Source: Rubrobacter sp. (GTDB taxonomy: Bacteria > Actinomycetota > Rubrobacteria > Rubrobacterales > Rubrobacteraceae). Taken from it: a DNA stretch of 9,378 nucleotides. Position numbers and translations under genes: made by a program. Below the pieces are notes generated by a model. It ran no database searches, was not told the origin of the DNA, and saw nothing but the letters and a program-made list of their open reading frames with translations. The stretch covers positions 1 through 9,378 of the forward strand of contig JAFAPF010000099.1 of the NCBI GenBank assembly GCA_019247245.1, written 5' to 3'. Shown piece after piece: positions 1-5,716 of the stretch (position 1 is the stretch's first letter; each line of letters starts with the position of its first letter).

Positions 1-93
1 CCACCCGAGGGCTGGCAGATTATTGATACCAGCAACGAACTGCTGCAGGGGAGGACCCTAAGGGCAAGAAACCGACAGTTTGCATGGAGCTGA
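1..93 (+). CDS. C-terminal end of an unidentified protein, cut by the window edge
   Basis: Frame 1 is open from the first base to a TGA at 91-93 and encodes about 30 residues, beginning PPEGWQIIDTSNELL. The 'WxIIDTS' pattern near a C-terminus is reminiscent of P-loop kinase-like ATPases (thymidylate-kinase or zeta-toxin-like AAA proteins), where a beta strand ending in 'ID(T/A)S' precedes the last helix. That is only a resemblance. The tail after residue 16 is Arg-rich and does not look like a normal helix, so the end may already be frameshifted. No ribosome binding site or start lies in the window. It could also be noncoding. Confidence 0.3.
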   Translation, partial: PPEGWQIIDTSNELLQGRTLRARNRQFAWS

Positions 94-484
94 GGCGCAA
101 GAGATTGTGGGTCGTGGAGCTAGTTGAGTAGCCCCTGGGGCGCGCGACAGAGTACGGTTTCTTGCTAGGGTAGGAGCCACCGAGCGGGCCTTAAGCCACG
201 ACGCCGATAGGCCCAGTCTCCCGTTCGTCATAGAGTAGATCTAGCAGTTCACTCAGTACGTGCTTTGCTATTAGCCCGTCCAGCAGGTAGTTCGGACTTG
301 TAACAGCATTGCTGTATACCTATACATCCCCTTTACCACTGTTGTTCCAGTGTGGCTTGCTCGTAGCCAATATCTATATTCGGAAACAGGGCAGAGGTTG
401 CGCCTACCCCCACCCGGATCGAGGTCAACCGAAGCTTCACATGAAAGCAGAATCTTGCTGCGGTATACTCACCAGCTCGAGCAA
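94..484. other. Gene-poor stretch upstream of tRNA-Thr
   Basis: No convincing complete gene was found here. On the minus strand, 191-319 reads as a 42-residue frame ending in TAA (LLDGLIAKHVLSELLDLL is its most protein-like part). It has no start codon and an in-frame stop just upstream at 320-322, so at best it is a gene remnant. Two overlapping perfect inverted repeats lie at 303-325: ACAGCA-T-TGCTGT and GTATA-CC-TATAC. They could be a regulator site, but nothing else supports that. A probable tRNA promoter -10 box sits at 464-469. Confidence 0.35.
464..469 (+). promoter_or_regulatory. Likely -10 box of the tRNA-Thr promoter
   Basis: TATACT lies 15 bases before the first base of the tRNA, a fitting distance for a short 5' leader. 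The hexamer 17 bases upstream (ATGAAA, 441-446) is a poor -35 match, so only the -10 call has any support. Confidence 0.4.
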
Positions 485-557
485 GCCGACGTAGCTCAGC
501 AGGTAGAGCAGCTCACTCGTAATGAGCAGGTCAGCGGTTCGAGTCCGCTCGTCGGCT
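485..557 (+). tRNA. tRNA-Thr, anticodon CGU
   Basis: A full cloverleaf can be drawn. The 7-bp acceptor stem GCCGACG/CGTCGGC joins 485-491 to 550-556. The D stem GCTC/GAGC is at 494-497 and 506-509. The anticodon stem GCTCA/TGAGC encloses the loop CTCGTAA with anticodon CGT at 518-520. The T arm is AGCGG-TTCGAGT-CCGCT ending at 549, and the discriminator base is T557. CCA is not encoded. The gene reads the ACG threonine codon. A T-run (TTTTT) follows within a few bases and may help termination. It stands alone with no other tRNA nearby, and its 3' end would be a normal target for integrases, although no integrase or att repeat is visible. Confidence 0.96.
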
Positions 558-645
558 CTCTTTTTGTCCCAAATTTGCAGGTAAAACCCAGTGGCAACTG
601 AAGGGGAAGCTGCATCGATCGCCACCATTGACGACAATCAGCTAG

Positions 646-1349
646 ATGCCTTTCAGTTTAGCGCTGGGACCTTTTGACACCATCATGACACCACTGAGAA
701 AACTGGCGGGAGCAAACGAGGAGAATGCCGACGAACAAAAAGCTACTGGAGTCCTTCGTGAGGGGTTCAAAAACCTCAAAGACTACGATGAGGCAGAACT
801 CGACTGGCTACAGAGGCGCGCTCAAATGGTAATACGCCGTGCGCCGTGTTTTTGATGAGGAGAGTGACTACTCAACTCAGCTTCGTAAGATGCCTGTTCA
901 CCCAGGGGTGTGTCCCGCTTCTCTAGAATACCGTGCGTCGCGTTGGAGATCAGGCCGTAACGCTGCCGTCAACCTTACAGACACGATGCTCGAAGAGCTT
1001 GATCTTGAGAGCAGGTGGAATGGAAAACTACCCGAGAAACAGCAAGACTGCGCAGCTGAAGAAGTCCAACCGCGTGTTCGTGGTCCATGGCCACGACAAC
1101 GAAATGAAGCAGGCGGTGGCTCGGACCGTCGAAACGCTCGGCCTAGAAGCCGTGATCTTGCGCGAGAAACCGAACCGGGGCCAGACGATAATCGAAAAGA
1201 TAGAACGCTACTCGGATGTAGACTTCGCCGTCGTGCTGCTATCTCCCGACGATACGGGCTACTCGCGTGCCGATGGGCTGCACGCCGCCAAACCACGAGC
1301 GCGGCAAAAAACATCGTACTGGACTCTAGCATTAAGGGAAATGGAATAA
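646..1349 (+). pseudogene. Broken TIR-like (PF10137-type) nucleotide-binding protein gene
   Basis: Three reading frames must be joined to recover the protein. Frame 1 (646 to about 840) gives the N-terminal region, including EAELDWLQRRAQMVIRR. Frame 2 (about 840-1000) continues with VFDEESDYSTQL and a helical segment. Frame 3 (about 1060-1310) gives the TIR-like core, with RVFVVHGHD, GQTIIEK and AVVLLSPDD, then KPRARQ. The family continues 'NIVLELG...'; here that piece is out of frame after a run of six A (1306-1311), and the rest of the domain is absent. PF10137 domains are found in Pycsar and CBASS effectors (CAP12/PycTIR), where TIR activity degrades NAD+. The probable catalytic Glu of GQTIIEK is retained. 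No cyclase gene lies nearby, so an anti-phage role for the ancestor is inference. With two or three frameshifts and a lost C-terminus it should be inactive. Confidence 0.75.
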
Positions 1350-1360
1350 AAACCGCGACG

Positions 1361-1370
1361 AGAGGAGAAG
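1361..1370 (+). promoter_or_regulatory. Ribosome binding site for the DUF1360 gene
   Basis: AGAGGAGAAG ends four bases before a TTG codon at 1375. It decides the TTG start, since no ATG follows closely that keeps the whole N-terminal membrane segment. Confidence 0.5.
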
Positions 1371-1374
1371 TATC

Positions 1375-1882
1375 TTGAGCGATTTGAGCGGTGAGATACT
1401 GCCGCAGGACATCTTCGAAGGTTACGGGGGCGACGAGCAGCGGCTCTTCTCTTACGCCACCCTTATGGGCGTTTTTAACCTGATCTTCGCCTTCTTCCTC
1501 TTGCTCACCAAGGATAGTAAGACCCCTACCAGAGCAGATAGAGCTAAAGGACATAGCCCTGCTAGGGGTGGCAACCCACAAGCTGAGCATGATAGGAGCC
1601 AAGGACGCTGTCACCAGCCCTATTCGCGCTCCTTTCACCGAGCTACAGGAGACGAAGAGCCAGAAGAACGTCGAAGAGCACCCCCGTGGCGAAGGGCTGC
1701 GAAGGTCTATAGGCGAGTTGCTGACGTGCCATTTCTGCCTTGGGTTGTGGGTGGCAGCCTTCTTCACCTACGGCCTTGTACTCGTGCCGCGCGCCACCCG
1801 CTTGCTAGCCAGCATTTTCACCATCTTCACCCTCTCTGATCACCTCCACCAGAGCTACAAAGCTCTCATGAAGAGGGCGTAG
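1375..1882 (+). pseudogene. Frameshifted DUF1360 family membrane protein gene
   Basis: The reading starts at TTG 1375 and gives MSDLSGEILPQD... with a hydrophobic segment (FSYATLMGVFNLIFAFFLLL). Around 1511-1535 the homology moves to frame 2, which gives ELKDIALLGVATHKLS, KDAVTSPIRAPFTE, GELLTCHFCLGLWVAA and a further membrane segment before TAG at 1880-1882. The 'ATHKLS...KDAVTSPIRAPFTE...LLTCxFCLGxWVA' pattern is what I know of DUF1360 (PF07098), a short membrane family found in Gram-positive bacteria with no established biochemical function. The shift lies near the CCCC run at 1523-1526, so one inserted or lost base explains it. Apart from that, the gene looks complete (about 168 residues). 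A sequencing error is possible here because only one lesion is seen; a broken gene is my first reading because neighbours are also broken. Confidence 0.7.
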
Positions 1883-2264
1883 CGGCGGCGTAGGTACTAT
1901 ATTACAAGGCCTCAGCGCGGAGACCTCGGCCGGGCTACCGATACGCTTTATGAGCACTTCCCTAGCAAGGAAGCCACTTCATGGGAGGCGGGTCATAGAG
2001 ACGCTTGAATGACTTCGCGACTACGTTGCGGCGTCCTCGTCAAGTTCGAGCCTCACCGGTAGGTGTTCCCAATCTGGCTCCCTTGCCTTTGCTGATTTCA
2101 CTAGTTCACCTCTTTTATAGTGGTATGATGCCTTCACCCGATTTAATGGACGGCAGGTCTTTTCTCCTTCCCACTTGCCGCCCTCCGTCTCATACGTTGT
2201 AATAGTGAGCCGTCGGCGGCTACTGCCGTAAGGTGATAGGTTCCCTACTTATTTACTCATCTAT
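1883..2264. other. Stretch without an intact gene, between the DUF1360 gene and the lpdA leader
   Basis: It holds a TetR-type HTH fragment (1916-2008, listed separately). After that I see no credible coding sequence. There is a small hairpin AGCCG-TCGG-CGGCT around 2209-2222, without a following T-run. The stretch 2090-2190 is pyrimidine-rich. The right end abuts the 66-nt element. Confidence 0.4.
1916..2008 (+). pseudogene. Remnant of a TetR-family regulator (HTH end)
   Basis: One frame reads RGDLGRATDTLYEHFPSKEA and ends at TGA 2006-2008. 'TLYxHFPSKEA' is the hallmark of the end of the TetR DNA-binding domain: the recognition helix followed by Tyr-x-x-Phe and the start of helix 4. Nothing upstream in this frame supplies the first helices, and no ligand-binding domain follows in frame, so this is a fragment rather than a gene. 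It lies on the same strand as the DUF1360 pseudogene, and it is unclear what it once regulated. It could be coincidence, but eleven consecutive residues fit the signature. Confidence 0.5.
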
Positions 2265-2330
2265 TGCTTGGGGGAGCTGAGGACAGTCGTTTAAGTTCCC
2301 CCTGAAGAGGGCAGGAAAAGCGTCGTTCTC
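2265..2330 (+). repeat. 66-nt direct repeat, copy 1, upstream of lpdA
   Basis: These 66 bases recur without a mismatch at 5118-5183, in the same orientation, upstream of the OsmC gene. The sequence starts TGCTTGGGGGAG and ends GCGTCGTTCTC. It contains GTTTAA (2289-2294), 14 bases, then GGGCAG (2309-2314), which resembles SigB/SigF-type promoters. It can also fold as GGGGGAGC (2270-2277) with GTTCCCCC (2295-2302), with loop bases GAGGAC (2279-2284) pairing to GTTCTC (2325-2330). The copy ends 60 bases before the lpdA start. The flanks differ on both sides, so the repeat boundary is sharp. It may be a shared promoter, a structured leader RNA, or a short mobile or duplicated segment. Confidence 0.9.
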
Positions 2331-2342
2331 GATTAGAGACAA

Positions 2343-2366
2343 GGGGCAGCCATAAGAGGCTGCCTC
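2343..2366 (+). promoter_or_regulatory. Hairpin in the lpdA leader
   Basis: GGGGCAGCC (2343-2351) pairs with GGCTGCCTC (2358-2366) around the loop ATAAGA, giving nine pairs with one G-T wobble. No T-run follows, so it is not a normal terminator. It lies between the 66-nt element and the lpdA ribosome binding site, and the OsmC leader has no counterpart. It could stabilise the mRNA or take part in leader control. Confidence 0.4.
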
Positions 2367-2390
2367 GAGCATTGACGAAAGGAGAGACAG

Positions 2391-3896
2391 GTGGCAGAAA
2401 AGTTCGACCTCATCATCATCGGCAGCGGGAACGGGGGGTACATACCCGCGATCCGGGCGAGCCAGCTGGGGATGAGCGTGGCGCTCGTCGAGAAGGAGCA
2501 GAACCTCGGGGGGACATGCCTGAACTGGGGCTGCATCCCGACCAAGGCTCTACTCCACACCGCCGAGCTGCTCAACACCTTCAATCATAGTGAAGAGTTC
2601 GGGATAAACGCCGACGGCTTCGAGCTCGACTACGATAAGGTCGTCGAATACAGGGATCGGGTCGTCAGCCGGCTGCAGAAGGGTGTGCAGGGCTTGATGA
2701 GGAACAACGGGGTTGAGGTCTTCACCGGGGTGGGCAGCTTCGTCGAGCCTAAGAAGATCAAGGTACAAAGTGAGGAGGACGACGAAACGCAGGAGCTTGA
2801 AGCCGATTACGTCCTCATCGCCACAGGATCGGCTGTCAGGACCCTGCCGGGGTTAGAGATAGATCACGAGAAGATCATCTCCAGCGACGACGTGGTGACG
2901 ATGAACCACTATCCGAAGTCGATCATTATCCTGGGGTCGGGGGCTGTGGGCACCGAGTTCGCGAGCATGTACAACGGCTTCGGGACGGAGGTGACCATCG
3001 TTGAGGTTCTGGACCGCCTCCTGCCAGCCGAAGACCCAGAGGTCTCGGCCGAGCTAGAGAAGCAGTTCGAGAACCGCGGCATCAGGGTCATGACCAGCTC
3101 CATAACCGACCTAGAGACCCTCGAGAAGACCGACGATGGGGTGAAGATCAAGGTCTCCCCCGTTGGCGAGGAGGAGAAAGCAGAGGAAGAGGAGAAGGCC
3201 GATGAAGAGAGCACCTACGGCGGGGAGGCCGACCCGGCAGAGAGTGGGGAAGGTGAAGAAGGCGAGGGCGAGACTTTAGAGGCTGAGGCGATTCTGGTCG
3301 CCATCGGGCGTAAGACCGTTATAGAGGACCTCAACCTAGACGCCACCAACGTCGAGGTGAACGACGCCGGGGAGATCCAGGTGGACGAGTTCTACCGCAC
3401 CGCTGAGGATGGCGTATATGCCGCAGGCGACGTCATAGGAGGTTACTGGCTAGCTCATGCGGCAGGCCACGAGGGGATAGTCGCTGTGGAGCACATGGCC
3501 AGCGAGGATCCGATGCCGCTTGATCAGAACATGATTCCACGTGTTACCTTCTGCCACCCAGAGGTTGCCTCTTTCGGTTTGAACAGGGAGCAGGCTGAGG
3601 AAGAGGGCTATGAGGTCAAGGAGTCGAATTTCCCCTTCAGGGCCATCGGCAAGGCGTTGATCGAAGGCGAGCCCAACGGGTTTGTGAAGGTGGTCGCCGA
3701 CGCGGAGACCGACCTCATCTTGGGGATGCACATGATAGGGCCGAAGGTGACGGACCTGATAGCCGAGGGCGTCTTCGCTAAGCTGGTCGAAGGGACGCCG
3801 CAGGAGATAGGCATGACCGTACACGCTCACCCGAGCCTCTCCGAGGTTATGGGCGAGGCGGCTATGGCTGTGGATGGGTATGCGATCCACATCTAA
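2391..3896 (+). CDS. lpdA: Dihydrolipoyl dehydrogenase (E3)
   Basis: This is the FAD enzyme that reoxidises dihydrolipoyl groups of 2-oxoacid dehydrogenase complexes and the glycine cleavage system, passing electrons to NAD+. The 501-residue protein has every expected motif: FAD-binding GSGNGG (11-16), redox disulfide GGTCLNWGCIPTK (Cys43/Cys48), the NAD-binding GSGAVG (182-187), the second FAD motif YAAGDV, and the catalytic HPSLSE pair (His480, Glu485). The GTG start follows AAAGGAG (2378-2384) by six bases. E3 proteins are usually about 460-475 residues; the excess is a Glu-rich insert at about 259-295 (some 16 Glu and 2 Asp) just before EAEAILVAIGRK. A damaged lipA follows 157 bases downstream on the same strand. 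The 66-nt element upstream is shared with the OsmC gene. Other family members (mercuric or glutathione reductase) are unlikely given the CLNWGC and HPSLSE motifs. Confidence 0.95.
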   Translation: MAEKFDLIIIGSGNGGYIPAIRASQLGMSVALVEKEQNLGGTCLNWGCIPTKALLHTAELLNTFNHSEEFGINADGFELDYDKVVEYRDRVVSRLQKGVQGLMRNNGVEVFTGVGSFVEPKKIKVQSEEDDETQELEADYVLIATGSAVRTLPGLEIDHEKIISSDDVVTMNHYPKSIIILGSGAVGTEFASMYNGFGTEVTIVEVLDRLLPAEDPEVSAELEKQFENRGIRVMTSSITDLETLEKTDDGVKIKVSPVGEEEKAEEEEKADEESTYGGEADPAESGEGEEGEGETLEAEAILVAIGRKTVIEDLNLDATNVEVNDAGEIQVDEFYRTAEDGVYAAGDVIGGYWLAHAAGHEGIVAVEHMASEDPMPLDQNMIPRVTFCHPEVASFGLNREQAEEEGYEVKESNFPFRAIGKALIEGEPNGFVKVVADAETDLILGMHMIGPKVTDLIAEGVFAKLVEGTPQEIGMTVHAHPSLSEVMGEAAMAVDGYAIHI

Positions 3897-4046
3897 CGTC
3901 CGGAGCTTCGTCCCGGCCACGACGGCTTCCGGCCGCTCGGCGAGGTTCTAAGCCGAACCGCGGAACAGAGGTTTCCGCCGGTAAGACACGAGAAAATGGG
4001 ATAACGGTGGCTCCCGTACCTTCGAGGTGCGGCATCGCTGGGAGGA

Positions 4047-4073
4047 CCGGCCGGTGGCTCCGCCGCCGGCCGG
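4047..4073 (+). repeat. GC-rich hairpin across the lipA start
   Basis: CCGGCCGG at 4047-4054 is repeated at 4066-4073, and the unit is self-complementary, so the two copies form an 8-bp stem around an 11-base loop. The first base of the probable GTG start (4054) is inside the stem, and the ribosome site GGAGG (4041-4045) abuts it. This would slow initiation. It may only reflect local GC richness. Confidence 0.4.
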
Positions 4074-4974
4074 AGTGCCGACACAGTATCTGCCCATACA
4101 GCACTGGGTAAAGGGTGGTCAGCGTAGGCCCGAGTGGCTCAAGGCACGGGTCCCGGATGGCGAGGGATACCGCGAGATCAAAGAGACCATGTGTGGTCTT
4201 AACCTCCACACCGTCTGTGAGGAGGCCCGCTGCCCGAACATCGGTGAGTGCTGGAACAACCACACCGCCACGTTCATGATCCTGGGCAACATCTGCACGA
4301 GGAGCCGCGGTTTCTGCGCCGTTCTCACCGGCAAGCCGATCGAACTCGACGTCGACGAGTCCAAGCGCGTCGCTGACGCCGCGGAGAAGATGGGGCTCAA
4401 GCACGCCGTCATCACATCAGTCAACCGCGATGAGCTCGCAGACGGCGGGGCGTCCATCTTCGCCGCCACGATCCGGGGGATCAGGGAACGGATCCCCTGC
4501 TGCACCGTCGAGGTGTTGCCCCCGGATTTCAAGGGCGACCGCGACGAAGGACCGTGCTCGACGCGAGGCCCGACACGTTCAACCACAACATCGAGACCAT
4601 GCCACGCCTGTACCCGGCGGTGAGGCTGCAGGCGAAGTACGACCGCTCGAGGTCCTTCTACGACAAAGAGCTGAACCCGGAGGGGCTCACGAAGAGCGGG
4701 TTCATGGTGGGCATAGGAGAGATCGAGGAGGAGATCCACCAAACCATGCTCGACTTGCGGGAGCACGACGTAGACATCCTCACGATCGGCTAGTACCTGA
4801 GACTCTCGGAGAACCACCTGCCGATGAGCCGCTACTACACGCCGAAGGCGTTTGCGGATCTCAGGCGCTACGGCTTTGCTCTAGGCTTCAGGCATGTCGA
4901 GAGCGGTCCCTGGTGCGAACTCCTACCACGCTCACGAGCAAACCGAGGACGCCCACAGAAGTGGCGTCGTCTAG
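4054..4974 (+). pseudogene. lipA: Decayed lipoyl synthase gene
   Basis: LipA inserts two sulfurs into octanoyl groups on E2 and H proteins by radical-SAM chemistry. Recognisable pieces in order: RRPEWLKAR, the auxiliary-cluster motif [12 protein letters not shown] (C-x4-C-x5-C intact), [33 protein letters not shown]; then, after a frameshift near 4535-4553, [36 protein letters not shown]; an amber stop (4791-4793) where the family has Gln; then YYTPKAFADL, GFRHVESGP; and after a further shift near 4912-4921, SYHAHEQTED to TAG at 4972-4974. The radical-SAM motif reads CTRSRGFC, with Arg (codon 4306-4308) in place of the middle Cys of CxxxCxxC. Start GTG 4054 follows GGGAGG; GTG 4027 is an alternative. 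Four independent lesions make it nonfunctional. The cell would need another LipA or lipoate scavenging. Confidence 0.9.
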
Positions 4975-5117
4975 TAGCGTCAGGGTACGTTGGATCAAGA
5001 CTAGGAGGTGGCAGAAGCGGGCGTGGATGCCTTTCAGTAATTTTCGTTTACGAGTTACCGAGAAGATCCGAGCCTGTTGAAAAACCTTAGTACCCTTGTG
5101 GGTGTTACACGTTCTTC
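4975..5117. other. Spacer between the lipA pseudogene and repeat copy 2
   Basis: AGGAGGTGG (5004-5012) looks like a good ribosome binding site, but the GTG frames after it stop almost at once at TAA (5038-5040), so any gene that began here is lost. ACCC-TTGT-GGGT (5091-5102) is a small hairpin. The sequence GAGCCTGTTGAAAAACC (5070-5086) reminds me of terminal repeats of some insertion sequences, but no transposase or partner repeat is present. Confidence 0.3.
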
Positions 5118-5183
5118 TGCTTGGGGGAGCTGAGGACAGTCGTTTAAGTTCCCCCTGAAGAGGGCAGGAAAAGCGTCGTTCTC
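5118..5183 (+). repeat. 66-nt direct repeat, copy 2, upstream of the OsmC gene
   Basis: Identical over all 66 bases to 2265-2330. The promoter-like boxes fall at GTTTAA 5142-5147 and GGGCAG 5162-5167. This copy ends 22 bases before the OsmC ATG, leaving only a short spacer with the ribosome binding site. Relative to copy 1, the distance to the gene differs by 38 bases, so what is conserved is the element and its orientation, not the gene-proximal sequence. Confidence 0.9.
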
Positions 5184-5205
5184 AACGTACAGAGGAGGAG
5201 TTTCG

Positions 5206-5652
5206 ATGAGTGAGGAACAGAAGGGAGTAGTCGTCCATGGAGACGGAGAAGGATTTCACCAGGAAATCTTTGTCGACTCGCACCGGCTGGCAGCTGACGA
5301 GCCAGAAGAATCGGGAGGGTCTGGCCGAGGCCCGGACCCCTACGATCTACTACTTGCCTCTTTGGGGGCATGCACATCGATAACCATCACGATGTATGCC
5401 CAAAGTGAAGGCTTGCCTCTCCAGGGCGTCACCACTCGGCTTCAACATTCGAATGTCCACGCCGAAGATTGCGCCGAATGCGAAACCGAGGAAGGGAAGA
5501 TCGATTGGATCGAGCTGCATATCGAGCTCGACGGGCCGTTGAGTGATGAGCAACGCTCGCAGCTGCTCGAGATCGCTGAGAAGTGTCCGGTTCATCAAAC
5601 CCTCACCTCTGAGACCGTCATCAGGATCGAATCTGCCGATGGATCTGGCTAG
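5206..5652 (+). CDS. OsmC/Ohr-family thiol peroxidase-like protein
   Basis: A 148-residue OsmC-fold protein of about the usual family length. The two reactive cysteines are present: Cys56 in ASLGACTSITITMYA and Cys127 in EKCPVHQTL. Members reduce organic hydroperoxides by forming a disulfide between these cysteines, and several are re-reduced by dihydrolipoyl proteins and lipoamide dehydrogenase. HAEDCAEC (85-92) adds two further cysteines; this HAEDC pattern, with GPDPYDLLLASLGAC, is closer to the YhfA-like and alpha/beta hydrolase-linked OsmC group than to classical Ohr, so the true substrate is uncertain. ATG 5206 follows AGAGGAGGAG (5191-5200). The gene lies directly after repeat copy 2 and converges with the symporter gene. 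No signal peptide or membrane segment is seen, so it should be cytoplasmic. The shared leader with lpdA suggests joint control. Confidence 0.9.
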   Translation: MSEEQKGVVVHGDGEGFHQEIFVDSHRLAADEPEESGGSGRGPDPYDLLLASLGACTSITITMYAQSEGLPLQGVTTRLQHSNVHAEDCAECETEEGKIDWIELHIELDGPLSDEQRSQLLEIAEKCPVHQTLTSETVIRIESADGSG

Positions 5653-5716
5653 GGATCGATAGAGCAGGGGAGATCATAACCCCGGCCTTCTTCTACGGGA
5701 AAATCAGAGATGCGCC
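5653..5716. terminator. Short gap between convergent genes, possible weak hairpin
   Basis: The OsmC and symporter genes meet tail to tail with only 64 bases between their stops. GGGG-AGATCATAA-CCCC (about 5667-5683) forms a small stem followed by a pyrimidine-rich CTTCTTCT stretch. The stem is short and there is no clean T-run, so termination here is a guess from position. Confidence 0.25.

Noticed and set aside
191..319. Small minus-strand gene ending at 191
   Set aside because: The frame is leucine-rich and protein-like, but has no start codon, has an in-frame stop at 320-322 and matches no family I know.
437..637. Minus-strand frame containing ERTRTADLL
   Set aside because: This peptide is the familiar false translation of a tRNA gene complement; the tRNA-Thr explains it.
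898..1767. Long minus-strand open frame of 289 codons
   Set aside because: It is antisense to the TIR-like and DUF1360 genes, is rich in Arg and Ser in the manner of shadow frames in GC-rich DNA, and shows no motif. The plus strand carries recognisable domains.
4791..4793. Recoding of the amber codon in lipA
   Set aside because: Other frameshifts and a lost radical-SAM cysteine in the same gene make decay far simpler than stop-codon reassignment, and the expected residue is plain Gln.
4119..4817. Minus-strand open frame of 232 codons over lipA
   Set aside because: It is antisense to clearly recognisable LipA motifs and has no family signature of its own.
645..5038. Shared 13-mer GATGCCTTTCAGT at 645-657 and 5026-5038
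   Set aside because: One exact 13-base match within 9.4 kb is about what chance gives, and the flanks do not extend it.
5070..5086. Possible insertion-sequence end, GAGCCTGTTGAAAAACC
   Set aside because: It recalls terminal repeats of some elements, but there is no transposase, no opposite end and no target duplication in the window.
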